A program made the translations under genes and the position numbers. Of a DNA stretch of 64,000 nt, positions 18,497 to 27,651 are shown piece after piece (within the stretch, counting starts at the first letter, position 1; the number at the start of each line of letters is the position of its first letter). The stretch is from Psychrobacter sp. JCM 18902 (lineage in GTDB: Bacteria; Pseudomonadota; Gammaproteobacteria; Pseudomonadales; Moraxellaceae). The notes below the pieces were generated by a model that saw only the letters and a program-made list of their open reading frames with translations, had not been told where the DNA came from and made no database searches. The DNA lies in the NCBI RefSeq assembly GCF_904846615.1, contig NZ_CAJHBK010000001.1, positions 1 through 64,000 on the forward strand. Direction: 5' to 3'.

Positions 18497-19336
18497 ATGT
18501 CCAACCCTAATAGTCCATACGCCAATGTGTCATTACAAAAATCAGATGGTCAGCCACCCGTTTTGCCGCCAACCGATGAGTATGGCAGTGCATTACCGCA
18601 GTTGCTAACCAGTCCACGTAAGTGTGATGCAGCGGCTGGCATGAGCTGGATTATCAAAGCCTTTGGATTGTTTAAAAATCAGCCGTTATTATGGTTTGGT
18701 ATCAGTGTGACATTCTTAGTAATTGTTGGTATTGCGTCTTCAGTGCCTCTACTTAACGTCCTTATCATACCCACTATATTTATGTTTATTGCGGGTATTA
18801 TCAAAGGAGCAGCTGCGCAATCACAAGGAACTGAGCTACGTTTTGATCACTTGTTTTCAGCGTTTAAAAGTCATTGGCAGCCACTACTCATCCTTGGCTT
18901 ACTATATTTAGTCGGTATCATTATTGCTATGATTCCGCTATTTATCGCTATGGGCAGTATGATGTTTTCTATGATGTCAGGTGACATGGGCAATAATTAT
19001 GGGGCGATGAATGATATCTCCTTAGGCGGTATTTTCTTCGGTTACCTGTTGACTATGCTGCTCATGATACCGCTCTATATGGCACTTTGGTTTGCCCCAG
19101 CGCTGATTGTTTTGCACAATCTTGAGCCTATCGCTGCCATGAAAAAAAGCTTTGAAGCAGGTAAGGTAAACATCGTTCCTATCTTAGTTTATGGCTTAGT
19201 TTGTTCGTTGTTATTGCCTATTTTAATCATCTTAACGTTGGGACTGGGTGCATTTTTAGTGCTGCCTGTTATGTTGCTCACTTACTACACCAGTTATCGT
19301 GACGTCTGGACTGACCAGCCGTTGTCAGTAATGTAA
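18497..19336 (+). CDS. BPSS1780-type integral membrane protein
   Basis: 279-residue protein. A hydrophilic Pro/Ser-rich N-terminus (1-50) is followed by about six membrane segments (near 58-80, 84-102, 130-155, 180-205, 210-225, 240-268). The pattern of an amphipathic GMSWIIKAFGLFK stretch before the first segment, and FAPALIVLHNLEPIAAMKKS, resembles the BPSS1780/DUF2189-like membrane family. Its function is unknown. AAGGATAAAC precedes the ATG. It is monocistronic, bounded by the hemH terminator and its own. Confidence 0.8.
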   Translation: MSNPNSPYANVSLQKSDGQPPVLPPTDEYGSALPQLLTSPRKCDAAAGMSWIIKAFGLFKNQPLLWFGISVTFLVIVGIASSVPLLNVLIIPTIFMFIAGIIKGAAAQSQGTELRFDHLFSAFKSHWQPLLILGLLYLVGIIIAMIPLFIAMGSMMFSMMSGDMGNNYGAMNDISLGGIFFGYLLTMLLMIPLYMALWFAPALIVLHNLEPIAAMKKSFEAGKVNIVPILVYGLVCSLLLPILIILTLGLGAFLVLPVMLLTYYTSYRDVWTDQPLSVM

Positions 19337-19353
19337 TCAATATTTTATAGTAC

Positions 19354-19391
19354 AAAAAAAGCACGCCCATTATATCGAGCGTGCTTTTTTA
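19354..19391. terminator. Intrinsic terminator
   Basis: AAAAAAAGCACGC (19354-19366) pairs with GCGTGCTTTTTT (19379-19390) across a 12-base loop. It is symmetrical enough to act on the convergent acidic-protein gene as well. Confidence 0.88.
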
Positions 19392-19426
19392 TTGTTTGAG
19401 AGCTTTTTTATCATGAGAGAGCTTAG

Positions 19427-19762
19427 TTAAAAGTCGTCATCATTACTACGTTCCGCCGCGTCTCTATCAGCGATATCGATAATATCTGGATAATCGCTAT
19501 CATCCAAATTATCGTCCACTAATACTTCATCGATTCGCGATTCGTCTATATTTTGATGATGCATAGGGGTTAGCCCTTGAGTCGCATCACTGCCGGCTTG
19601 CGAGTTGTCAAATCCTGCGCTATTGTCAATCACATCATCATTATCAATGGTATGCAACATAGGATCAGCCAAATCAATTTCTTGGCTGTTATTATTGACG
19701 TCCGTATCACCTTCAATGTGATCCATGGCTTCTGGTAATGGGCTTTTTGAATGGTCCATCAT
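19427..19762 (-). CDS. Small, strongly acidic protein of unknown function
   Basis: 111 residues, dominated by Asp, Asn, Glu, Ser and Ile, with almost no Lys and no Cys or Trp. Likely disordered, ending SNDDDF. No family is recognised. The start at 19762 (an ATG-ATG pair) is supported by AAGGAAACC immediately upstream; the frame to 19789 starts at a non-ATG codon. The preceding beta-helix lipoprotein gene is divergent with only 187 bp between, so promoters must be compact. It could be a DNA-mimic or binding partner, but nothing here proves that. Confidence 0.7.
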   Translation of the reverse strand: MMDHSKSPLPEAMDHIEGDTDVNNNSQEIDLADPMLHTIDNDDVIDNSAGFDNSQAGSDATQGLTPMHHQNIDESRIDEVLVDDNLDDSDYPDIIDIADRDAAERSNDDDF

Positions 19763-19949
19763 GGTTTCCTTATTATTGATAGTTATCATTAGGGAGTTAG
19801 CAATCGTTATTGTTGATTTTATTTATTAAGATTCATTTATCAAAGTCAGTGTGACGCGTTATGATGTTCACCGATAGTAGTAAGGTGTCACAGGATGTTC
19901 AAAAAATGTAAGACAAGTACAAGATAGACATAAAAATAGGAAATATACG

Positions 19950-21251
19950 ATGGTATCAAGTAGTAGGTTGTTCGTCACAATATCCTTAATCAATGCCACA
20001 ATAGGTTTGACGGCTTGTGAAGGTGTACTTTTTTCTGGTAGCAGCGCCCATAGCAGCTTGGATAATGCTGATTTAAAACAGCCGTTAATTATCGATGCCA
20101 AACTGCCAAAAGCCACGACAACCATAGACTGCGCACAATTAACACCGAAGCAAATATTTAAGGTAAAAGGTCACAGCGTACTCAGTGCAAGCTGTGATTT
20201 GACAGCCAAGTCGATACGCTTTGAGTTGAATGATTCGCATAGTTCACTTGATTGTCAAGGCACACTACTCAGTACTCGCGCTGATGATGCATCAAAGGTT
20301 AGCGCCATTATAATTAAGCCCAAAACAGATAGCGCTATCGAAGATATTACCGTTGCCAATTGTCATGTGGATGGCTATGGTCATGCGCTACATATTCGCC
20401 AATATAGCCAGCCCAATCAGCGTTATGCGCGCGGCTTGATAGACCCTGCTGCCAATCGTGCGCTTGCACCAAGCGATATTCGTGTGATTAATGTGAGTAG
20501 TCAAAACAGTATCAATAGTGGCATGTTTGTCGGTGATCATGTGCATGGCGTGAGCTTTGATAAAGTCCGTATTCAAAATGCAGGCACTGTGGGGCTATAT
20601 CTGGAATTTGGTAGCCGCGATAATGTGATTCAAAATTCGGTGTTTGTCGGTAATGGTTTCCGTACCTTTAAGCCCAATCGTGAGGCCATTGCCGTGGATT
20701 CGTCGAGCAATAACCGTATCGAAAACAATCAATTTATCCATAATGGGGCAGGCAGTATTTTGCTGTATCGCAATTGCTTTGAGCATGCCGATGACAGTAC
20801 GCGGGGCAATCATTTTAAGCGTACCGAGTCGAGCCGTGACAATATGATTCGTGGCAATACTTTTAACGACGAGCCAGTCGGGGTTTGGGTAGCGTCAAGA
20901 CAGTCGCGCAATCTCAAAGGTTTTGAATGCGGTGCTTATTTACTGAAACAAACGCCATTTGCCAGCTACCATTTAGACAGTGCTAAGGACAATCAGATCA
21001 TCGATAATCGTTTTGAGCAAGTCGAGCAGGGCATTATCGTGGAGGACGATGGCACGCTAATAGCTGGTAATCAATTCGCTGCTGATGTGAATTTACCGAT
21101 TAGCGTTGGTTCTGAGATTCGAGAAGAAAGTGCGGCAGGGGCAATAAAAAATACCGTTATTAAAAACAATATTTTTACTGGTAAAACTGTTGAGCAAGCG
21201 ATAAAGGTTCGAGCGGCAAGCAAAACGGCTACTCATATTGAGCAGCCGTAA
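19950..21251 (+). CDS. Right-handed parallel beta-helix lipoprotein
   Basis: 433 residues. Signal peptide with lipobox IGLTAC (Cys23), so a lipid-anchored envelope protein. From about residue 110 the protein shows repeating strands with N/D-rich turns (DNVIQNSVFVGNGF, NNRIENNQFIHNGAG, DNMIRGNTFNDEP, DNQIIDNRFEQVEQG, NTVIKNNIFTG), the pattern of NosD/pectate-lyase-like beta-helices. Such folds often bind or cleave polysaccharide, but I see no recognisable catalytic set. Several cysteines outside the lipobox may form disulfides. It is monocistronic. Confidence 0.8.
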   Translation: MVSSSRLFVTISLINATIGLTACEGVLFSGSSAHSSLDNADLKQPLIIDAKLPKATTTIDCAQLTPKQIFKVKGHSVLSASCDLTAKSIRFELNDSHSSLDCQGTLLSTRADDASKVSAIIIKPKTDSAIEDITVANCHVDGYGHALHIRQYSQPNQRYARGLIDPAANRALAPSDIRVINVSSQNSINSGMFVGDHVHGVSFDKVRIQNAGTVGLYLEFGSRDNVIQNSVFVGNGFRTFKPNREAIAVDSSSNNRIENNQFIHNGAGSILLYRNCFEHADDSTRGNHFKRTESSRDNMIRGNTFNDEPVGVWVASRQSRNLKGFECGAYLLKQTPFASYHLDSAKDNQIIDNRFEQVEQGIIVEDDGTLIAGNQFAADVNLPISVGSEIREESAAGAIKNTVIKNNIFTGKTVEQAIKVRAASKTATHIEQP

Positions 21252-21316
21252 GTGTGGCTTTATATTAAATAAGCGTTATCGGTAAACAACAGTATAACGA
21301 ATAGGTGATATTGCTA

Positions 21317-22102
21317 TTAAGCACCAACCTTGGTATTGACCCAGCGGATTACAGAATCTGGCGTGACTTGTGAGACTGCTTGAAAGAGTTTTGCTGGCAT
21401 GCCCACAGAGTAATGCGTACTTTTGAGTTTACGATTGGGACTGGTCGTCAATTTACACAATGTTTTGGCGACATCGTTGACCGTTAGATGGATGCCCAAG
21501 CGATCCATACTGGTCACTTCGATATCGGCAGTCATGTCAGATTTGACCCACAGCGGCATCACATCGATAACCTTGATACCCAATTTTTCGTACTCAATAT
21601 TAAGGCCTTCTGTGAGACCTCGCACAAAAAACTTGCTGGCCGCATAAGTCGCAACTTCGGGTTGACCATAGATAGCAGAAGCAGAGGACACATTGATAAT
21701 TTTGCCGTCTTTGCTATCAGTCAGATAAGGCGCCAGTTTATGACAGCCAATCAAAACACCTTTACAGTTGACGTCAATTAAAGCCAGTTGCTCATCCAAG
21801 TTGGTCGTTGGTAATGCGCCACTGACCAGCACCCCAGCATTATTAATGAGTGCATCAATACCACCGAAATGTTCAATCATTTGATTGATCGCATTGTCCC
21901 ACGAGTCAGGCTGGGTGGCATCCAGCTGACCTGTAATAATACGCTGTTGTTTGACGGCTTTCTTAAAAGATTTGTCTTTAATGGCGCTTTCAAGTGTGGC
22001 AGTATTGGTCGCAAATAACCCAATATTGTGGCCTTTTTCCGCCAGCTTTTTGGCGGTGGCCAAGCCGATACCACGTGATGCGCCTGTAATCAATATATTC
22101 AT
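21317..22102 (-). CDS. Short-chain dehydrogenase/reductase
   Basis: 261-residue classical SDR: NAD(P) motif GASRGIG at 7-13, NNAG near 87-90, catalytic Ser in INVSSAS and Tyr-x-x-x-Lys in YAASK. Substrate unknown. The C-terminal 30 residues (AKLFQAVSQVTPDSVIRW) resemble SDRs acting on lipid-like substrates, but this is weak. It is monocistronic; the inverted-repeat element lies just upstream of its promoter region. Confidence 0.92.
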   Translation of the reverse strand: MNILITGASRGIGLATAKKLAEKGHNIGLFATNTATLESAIKDKSFKKAVKQQRIITGQLDATQPDSWDNAINQMIEHFGGIDALINNAGVLVSGALPTTNLDEQLALIDVNCKGVLIGCHKLAPYLTDSKDGKIINVSSASAIYGQPEVATYAASKFFVRGLTEGLNIEYEKLGIKVIDVMPLWVKSDMTADIEVTSMDRLGIHLTVNDVAKTLCKLTTSPNRKLKSTHYSVGMPAKLFQAVSQVTPDSVIRWVNTKVGA

Positions 22103-22396
22103 AATAAGTGACTTAATCGTTATTAATCATGAGTAAATCGAGGTCGTATATTAGGATGCTTATCCCTCGGACTTATTATTATAGCCATTCCACTATAATA
22201 ATATTACTGCGTTAGCCTCGCTTGAGGTATTAAATATACATCTACACTCGGTTGCCTTGTACTATTTTTAAATTGAACCGACTATAGTATAACAAATTCG
22301 TCTAAATGTATTTTGCTAGAGAGTATAACTATTGATGTAGAGCGCATGGTGATTAATATAACAAGTAGTTATCACTGTTAGCAGAGACACTCTGCG
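22103..22396. other. Spacer with inverted-repeat element
   Basis: No gene. Contains the element at 22179-22289 described separately. Confidence 0.5.
22179..22289. repeat. Putative ~110-bp inverted-repeat element
   Basis: Left end TTATAGCCATTCCACTATAA and right end (reverse strand) CTATAGTCGGTTCAATTTAA are imperfect inverted repeats, about 15 of 22 positions by hand. A small hairpin CCTC-GCTT-GAGG (22216-22227) lies inside. It is reminiscent of short repeats common in Moraxellaceae spacers; no second full copy is in the window. Confidence 0.45.
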
Positions 22397-22945
22397 TTAG
22401 TGTGAAGCCGTTTGACAATGCAGCTCGCTCGTCTCTTCTACTTGACAGTCGTACTCGTTTAAGTTTAAGCGCCACAAATAAATCAAGGCAATGCCATAAA
22501 TAGCAGTCTCTGACAGCTCTTCTGTAATGACGCCCAAAGCTTCGGGAATCATAATGGCGTTTTCGCCCATATATTCTAATAATGCCAAGGCGGCGACGCT
22601 AAAATACAAAGAAACGGGTACTTTTTTTAATATTGCCCAAAGATAACGCCATGAATAAGCCAATAAACCAACGATCAGCACATAAACGATGGTCAGGACG
22701 AGGTCTTCCCACCAGTCATAAGAATGGCTGAACAACACAAAGTCAGTGGGAACCAATAAGTCTGGTAGATAATTTAACTCACGGCGTATCACAGCAAAGA
22801 ATACCAGCACCGCTGCCAACCAAAAAGCTCGAATCTGTTTAAATGTATTTGTGGCAGAGCTCTGTAGTAAATACTGCACGCAACGTAGCAGACAGGCGAA
22901 TAAAATAATAATGCCAGGGATTTCGATGATGCCATCTGAACTCAA
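22397..22945 (-). CDS. Integral membrane protein of unknown function, TTG start
   Basis: 182 residues with about five membrane segments (near 7-27, 38-53, 80-100, 110-130, 140-160); no family recognised. The TTG at 22945-22943 is chosen because a perfect AGGAGG (22959-22954) lies 8 bases upstream; no in-frame ATG occurs before the hydrophobic core. An intrinsic terminator (22973-23000 on this strand) stands only 13 bases upstream of the Shine-Dalgarno, so transcription must pass through it. Confidence 0.72.
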   Translation of the reverse strand: MSSDGIIEIPGIIILFACLLRCVQYLLQSSATNTFKQIRAFWLAAVLVFFAVIRRELNYLPDLLVPTDFVLFSHSYDWWEDLVLTIVYVLIVGLLAYSWRYLWAILKKVPVSLYFSVAALALLEYMGENAIMIPEALGVITEELSETAIYGIALIYLWRLNLNEYDCQVEETSELHCQTASH

Positions 22946-22953
22946 AATAAAAA

Positions 22954-22959
22954 CCTCCT
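22954..22959 (-). promoter_or_regulatory. Perfect Shine-Dalgarno fixing a TTG start
   Basis: AGGAGG on the minus strand, 8 bases before TTG at 22945. It decides the start of the downstream membrane-protein gene. Confidence 0.75.
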
Positions 22960-22972
22960 GATTTTTTAAAAT

Positions 22973-23000
22973 AAAAAAAGTGAGCACAAAGGCTCACTTT
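22973..23000 (-). terminator. Intrinsic terminator in the leader of the TTG-start gene
   Basis: Minus-strand stem AAAGTGAGC with GCTCACTTT (plus coordinates 22992-23000 and 22977-22985), loop CTTTGT, then seven T. It is either an attenuator for the next gene or the distant terminator of the beta-barrel gene that stops at 23197. Confidence 0.8.
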
Positions 23001-23042
23001 AGACCGAACATTATCCAATGACATATAACGCAATAAGCTGCT

Positions 23043-23048
23043 ATTATA
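23043..23048 (-). promoter_or_regulatory. Candidate -10 box upstream of the leader terminator
   Basis: Exact TATAAT on the minus strand. The -35 region (CGTTAT at 17 bp) is poor. If used, it gives a leader of about 35 bases before the terminator hairpin. Confidence 0.3.
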
Positions 23049-23196
23049 ACGCCAATGTCAGCGCTATAACGTTATTTAATATAACTAATGAGTCATATGT
23101 CATTGTTAATACTAGCAAACAAATGCTCTTTCTTGTGCACATTGCTATCGGCTATTTATACCTATGATGATACAACCAATTCAATAGATGGCAGGG

Positions 23197-24357
23197 TTAA
23201 AATAACGCTTCCATCCGCAATAATGCCGACGGATAGTGGTCCTTATTTGCTGTTTTATCATTGTAGTAATTTAGCTCTGTTTGTACATAAAGCCACTCTC
23301 GCCAAACGGGTTGGCGGTAGCTTATAGCAGGGCCATAGCTGTTTAATGTTGATTTGTCATGGTCAAAGTAACCGCCAGTAGAGACACCATAAGCCAGCTG
23401 TTTTTCATTGCCCAAGTAGTGTACTTGTCTGAGATCATTGCTCCAGTCTGTGCTTTCTACATTGTCTTGATTGCGATAACGGATGGCGGTACGATTATTG
23501 ATGAACCGCTCAGCATTTGTACCATATTGCAGATTTAGCCCGCCTTTTGCATAGTGCTCACTATCGAGTCCATAACGATAGTAACTATCACTAGTGAGAG
23601 TCCATTTTTTGTTGTCATACCAGTCTTTATCGACGCTCACTTTTACGTATAAGTCATCGAGCGAGCGAACCCCGACATCGATATCTGTTTTGACCCCTAA
23701 CTGCTGCTCAACCTCATAACTAAAACGTGACCAACGAAGGGCGATAGAACCATTGTCTTCCCGCGTTTTTCTTCTGTTGACGAGTCCATCTTGGTTATTG
23801 GTACTTGCTTGGTAAGTATCGCCCTTCACATTCTGTTTTAAGAAAGTATCCTCATCCAAATCCTCATCACCGATAATCAGGCTCAACCTTTTTTCTAATA
23901 CTGGCAATCGTAAGCGGCCGCGAATCCTAGGTTCAACGCTCACGTCACTGCCTGATTGTGGATCGTTGACCCAGCGGGTATCTAGTACAACTCGTAAACT
24001 GGCTTTGGCGGGTTTTTTGGGATCTGGTTCGCCGAACCAACCGTCCATTTTGTGTGCCCATTCATGCAGCTGCTCTTGGACATCTTCACGGCGTTCGTCC
24101 GTCCAGTTTTGTGCTCCTTGTACTGATGGAGCAGACTGCTCGGCAGATGTTTCGGTAGATTGAGGTAGATAGCCAAATTGATTGAGGTTTTCATCTCGAT
24201 TAGAGTTAGCATCATGAGATAACGAAGCCGTGTCAGATTTTAGCGGTTCGACTTTCGGCTCTGTGGTGGGCGTAGTATCCGCCCATGCTTGCGTGCATAA
24301 ACTTAAGCTGGCAAGTATGTAAAGGGTAATGGTGTTGAGATTTGCTGGTTTAATCAT
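23197..24357 (-). CDS. Putative outer-membrane beta-barrel protein
   Basis: 386 residues. Signal peptide ends near TQAWA. A Ser/Asn/Glu-rich linker (about 30-85) precedes a short helical segment (TDERREDVQEQLHEW). From residue ~115 alternating aromatic strands (DTRWVN, RIRGRLRL, IALRWSRFSYEVEQQLG, WTLTSDSYYRYGL, WLYVQTELNYY) suggest a 10-14-stranded barrel. The last residue is Phe (LLRMEALF), the usual outer-membrane assembly signal. No family recognised. The ATG at 24357 is preferred over a TTG four codons earlier. Confidence 0.75.
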   Translation of the reverse strand: MIKPANLNTITLYILASLSLCTQAWADTTPTTEPKVEPLKSDTASLSHDANSNRDENLNQFGYLPQSTETSAEQSAPSVQGAQNWTDERREDVQEQLHEWAHKMDGWFGEPDPKKPAKASLRVVLDTRWVNDPQSGSDVSVEPRIRGRLRLPVLEKRLSLIIGDEDLDEDTFLKQNVKGDTYQASTNNQDGLVNRRKTREDNGSIALRWSRFSYEVEQQLGVKTDIDVGVRSLDDLYVKVSVDKDWYDNKKWTLTSDSYYRYGLDSEHYAKGGLNLQYGTNAERFINNRTAIRYRNQDNVESTDWSNDLRQVHYLGNEKQLAYGVSTGGYFDHDKSTLNSYGPAISYRQPVWREWLYVQTELNYYNDKTANKDHYPSALLRMEALF

Positions 24358-24466
24358 GGAGAGCTTCAATTACTTTGGGTAGCTAAAAAGGACAAACAAA
24401 AGTATTATGCCATAGGTCGTTAAGCATAAGAAGGTCGTGATGTGAGATGCTTTAAATCTACTAATA

Positions 24467-24501
24467 ATAAAAAGGCTAGACATTGTGCCTAGCCTTTTTC
24501 A
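24467..24501. terminator. Intrinsic terminator of polA
   Basis: AAAAAGGCTAG (24469-24479) pairs with CTAGCCTTTTT (24489-24499), 9-base loop; runs of A and T on either side make it work in both directions. It follows the polA stop at 24530. Confidence 0.9.
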
Positions 24502-24529
24502 ATCTCATTTATTCATCATTCGCAATACT

Positions 24530-27520
24530 TTAATGCGCCTCATCCCAATTCTCGCCAGCACCCGTCTCAACCAATAAAGGCACGGCAAAATCCACGTTCC
24601 AGCCTTTTTCAACAGCAGTGGTCGTTAAGACGTCTTGCATTGCATGAGTAATGAGTTGGCTAATCTCATCTACCTTGTCACTATCCACTTCAAACACCAG
24701 TTCATCATGGACCTGTAGCAGCATTTTGGCTTGCGCTTTTGGCAGTACTTTATCGACGGCAATCATAGCCAGCTTAATTAGATCTGCCGCTGAGCCTTGT
24801 AGTGGTGCGTTAATCGCAGCACGTTCAGCGCCTTGTTTGACCATGCGGTTGCTGTGAGTAATATCAGGCGTGTAGAGCTTACGACCCAATATCGTCTCGA
24901 CATAGCCTTGCTCGTGAGCACTGGCGCGAGTATTGATCATATAGTTTTTGACACCCGGGTAGCGATCAAAATACATATCGATATAATCTTGTGCCTCATT
25001 GCGACTCATTTGTAGCTGCTTGGCAAGTCCAAAGGCGCTCATACCGTATAGCAAACCAAAATTAATGGCTTTGGCATTACGGCGCTCGGTCGAGGTTACG
25101 TCGGCAACATCTTTGCCAAGTACTTCAGCGGCAGTCGCAGCGTGAATATCTAACCCTTCGTTGAAGGCGTCAGTTAAGTTTTTATCGCCTGAGAAATGTG
25201 CCATGAGACGCAATTCAATTTGTGAATAATCCGCCGCCAAAATAACGCGACCTTCTGGGGCGATAAAGGCTTGGCGAATCAAGCGGCCAGTCGCAGTACG
25301 AATAGGAATATTTTGTAAATTGGGATCAGTCGAAGACAAACGCCCAGTACTGGTCAGTGCTTGATGATAGCTGGTATGGACGCGATCAGTTTCGCTATCT
25401 GCGACATTATCAAGCGCATCGGTATAAGTGCTTTTGAGCTTAGATAGACCGCGATATTCTAAGGTAATATCGACCAATGGATGATCGATTTTTGACAGCA
25501 CGGCCTCACCAGTAGAGTATTGACCTGATTTGGTCTTTTTGCCACCCGGAACGCCGAGTTTTTCAAATAGCATCTCACCGAGCTGCTTAGGTGAGCCGAG
25601 GTTAAACTCTTCTCCTGCCACTTCATAAGCGCGTTTTTCTAGCGCGATAATTTCTTCATCGAAGCGTTTCGATAGCTCATTTAAAAATGGGCGCTTAATA
25701 AGAATGCCGCTTGCTTCCATTTGACAAAGTATTTCGGCGGTTGGTATTTCTAGCTCGTGTAGCAATTTGGCATTATTGGCATCGTTCGCCAGCTCGACGC
25801 TGAACACCTCAAATAGCTGATAAGTAATGTCAGCATCTTCACAAGCATAGTCGCTAGCAATATCGATGGCGACTTGGTCAAAGGTGACTTGCTTAGCGCC
25901 TTTGCCAGCAACGTCTTCATAGCTGATGGTTTGCGTTTGTAGGTAATGGCGTGCCAAATCATCCATGCCATGACGGGTAATCGCGGCATTAATCACGTAG
26001 CTGGCAAGCATGGTATCCATCGCCCAATTATTGGGACGAGCATGAATGCTGCCCAATAAATCGATATCATAATGACTGAGAATATGGGCGTCGTACTTTA
26101 AATGCTGGCCAATTTTACCGATATTTGGGTTTTCCAAAATAGGCTTTAGACGTGTTAAAACGGTATCGCGGTCGAGCTGTTTAGCCGTCAGCTCGTCACC
26201 CTCTAGCGCATGAGTCAGTGGTATATAATAGGCTTCTTGCGCTTGTACCGCAAAAGACAAACCGACGATTTGTGCTTGACGCCAATGTATGCTAGTGGTT
26301 TCGGTATCAATGACAAAATGCGGCGCAGACTCTAATAATTCAATCAAACTGTCAAACGCATGCTCATCTAAAACGGTGTGCCACGCTCTATCATGCTGTT
26401 TGCCGTTTTGGACATTCTCAATACTGCTTGATTGTAGCGACTTAGCGATTTGTGCTTGTGATTCAGCATCTGCTTGGCTACTTGCAACACTTTGTACGCC
26501 GTTCCCATTACCATTGGCTGGATGGTTTGGGTGGTCAAGAGAAGCAAGCTCATTTCTAAACTCAAGCTCGCTATACAGCTCGCGCAATTCATCTATATGG
26601 GCACAAGGATTGGTATCGATTTTCAAATCATTCCAGTCTTGACCGATATCTAAGTCTGTGACGATAGTGGCCAGTTTGGCATTGAATGGAATTTCCTCTG
26701 CATGCTCAATCAAGCCTTTAGCGCCGCGTCCTTTAATAAAACCGATGTGCTTTAACATATTGTCGATATCACCGTACTCAACGAGCAAGTCTTTCGCCGT
26801 CTTTTTACCGATACCGGGCACGCCTTTAATACCGTCAGAAGCATCACCCATTAAGGTCAAAAAATCAATCATTTGGTTTGGATTAATACCGAATTTTTCG
26901 ATGACCGCTTGGGTGTCTGTCACTTTACCCGTGAAGCTGTCTTCCAATATGACGCAGTCATTGACCAGTTGCATCATGTCTTTATCGCCGGTTGAGATAA
27001 CCACATGATGACCTTGCTCGACCGAACGGTGCGCCAGTGTGCCGATAATGTCATCCGCTTCTGCACCTTCGATGCGTAACAATGGAATGCCCAAAGCGGT
27101 TACCAAGCGATGGATATAAGGAATTTGCTCCACCAGCTCTATGTCGATGGGCGGACGAGCCGCCTTATAATCAGCAGACATATGATGGCGAAAAGTAGGT
27201 GACTTGGTATCAAAACAGACCGCCATATGGGTGGGATGATATCGACGCATCAATTTTAATAGCGCATTGAGCGTGCCACGGATGGCATTCGTTATCAGCC
27301 CTTGCGAGTTTTGCATGGTCTTTGGCAAGGCGTGATAAGTGCGAAACAGATAATAAGAGCCATCAACCAAAATAAAAGGTGGCTGATTTTTGTCCACGTG
27401 ACTGGTGTCCATAGTCGCTACGTTGGGCATGGTATCAAAATTTGGTAAGGCTTTAGGGTCAAGCGCTTGATGCGAGTTGTGGTTATTGTCTACGGAGGAG
27501 TCGGTCATATGGTCAGTCAT
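24530..27520 (-). CDS. polA: DNA polymerase I
   Basis: 996-residue repair/replication polymerase. N-terminal 5' nuclease (residues about 30-320, ILVDGSYYLFRTYHALP). Proofreading-type 3'-5' exonuclease domain (about 385-580) with an intact FVIDTETTSIHW, so exonuclease activity is likely. Polymerase domain with motif A DYSQIELR (~763-770), motif B RRNAKAINFGLLYG and motif C VHDELVFEV (~937). It is longer than E. coli Pol I (928) because of a Gln/Ser/Asn-rich linker of about 50 residues between nuclease and exonuclease domains (HPANGNGNGVQSVASSQ). The ATG at 27520 is preferred over GTG 27529. Monocistronic. Confidence 0.98.
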   Translation of the reverse strand: MTDHMTDSSVDNNHNSHQALDPKALPNFDTMPNVATMDTSHVDKNQPPFILVDGSYYLFRTYHALPKTMQNSQGLITNAIRGTLNALLKLMRRYHPTHMAVCFDTKSPTFRHHMSADYKAARPPIDIELVEQIPYIHRLVTALGIPLLRIEGAEADDIIGTLAHRSVEQGHHVVISTGDKDMMQLVNDCVILEDSFTGKVTDTQAVIEKFGINPNQMIDFLTLMGDASDGIKGVPGIGKKTAKDLLVEYGDIDNMLKHIGFIKGRGAKGLIEHAEEIPFNAKLATIVTDLDIGQDWNDLKIDTNPCAHIDELRELYSELEFRNELASLDHPNHPANGNGNGVQSVASSQADAESQAQIAKSLQSSSIENVQNGKQHDRAWHTVLDEHAFDSLIELLESAPHFVIDTETTSIHWRQAQIVGLSFAVQAQEAYYIPLTHALEGDELTAKQLDRDTVLTRLKPILENPNIGKIGQHLKYDAHILSHYDIDLLGSIHARPNNWAMDTMLASYVINAAITRHGMDDLARHYLQTQTISYEDVAGKGAKQVTFDQVAIDIASDYACEDADITYQLFEVFSVELANDANNAKLLHELEIPTAEILCQMEASGILIKRPFLNELSKRFDEEIIALEKRAYEVAGEEFNLGSPKQLGEMLFEKLGVPGGKKTKSGQYSTGEAVLSKIDHPLVDITLEYRGLSKLKSTYTDALDNVADSETDRVHTSYHQALTSTGRLSSTDPNLQNIPIRTATGRLIRQAFIAPEGRVILAADYSQIELRLMAHFSGDKNLTDAFNEGLDIHAATAAEVLGKDVADVTSTERRNAKAINFGLLYGMSAFGLAKQLQMSRNEAQDYIDMYFDRYPGVKNYMINTRASAHEQGYVETILGRKLYTPDITHSNRMVKQGAERAAINAPLQGSAADLIKLAMIAVDKVLPKAQAKMLLQVHDELVFEVDSDKVDEISQLITHAMQDVLTTTAVEKGWNVDFAVPLLVETGAGENWDEAH

Positions 27521-27651
27521 AAAAGTCACTTATTATTAGGTATCAGATAGAGTCAATATCAGATAAAACGATGCTTCCATTATAACGATAAAATCAGACC
27601 TTGCCGAACTTCTCGATAGTTATGATATTTCTACTGCTGATAGATGCTCAT

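Noticed and set aside
19868..20125. 85-codon minus-strand ORF across the start of the beta-helix gene
   Set aside because: Antisense to a lipobox-containing gene with good features; no motif of its own.
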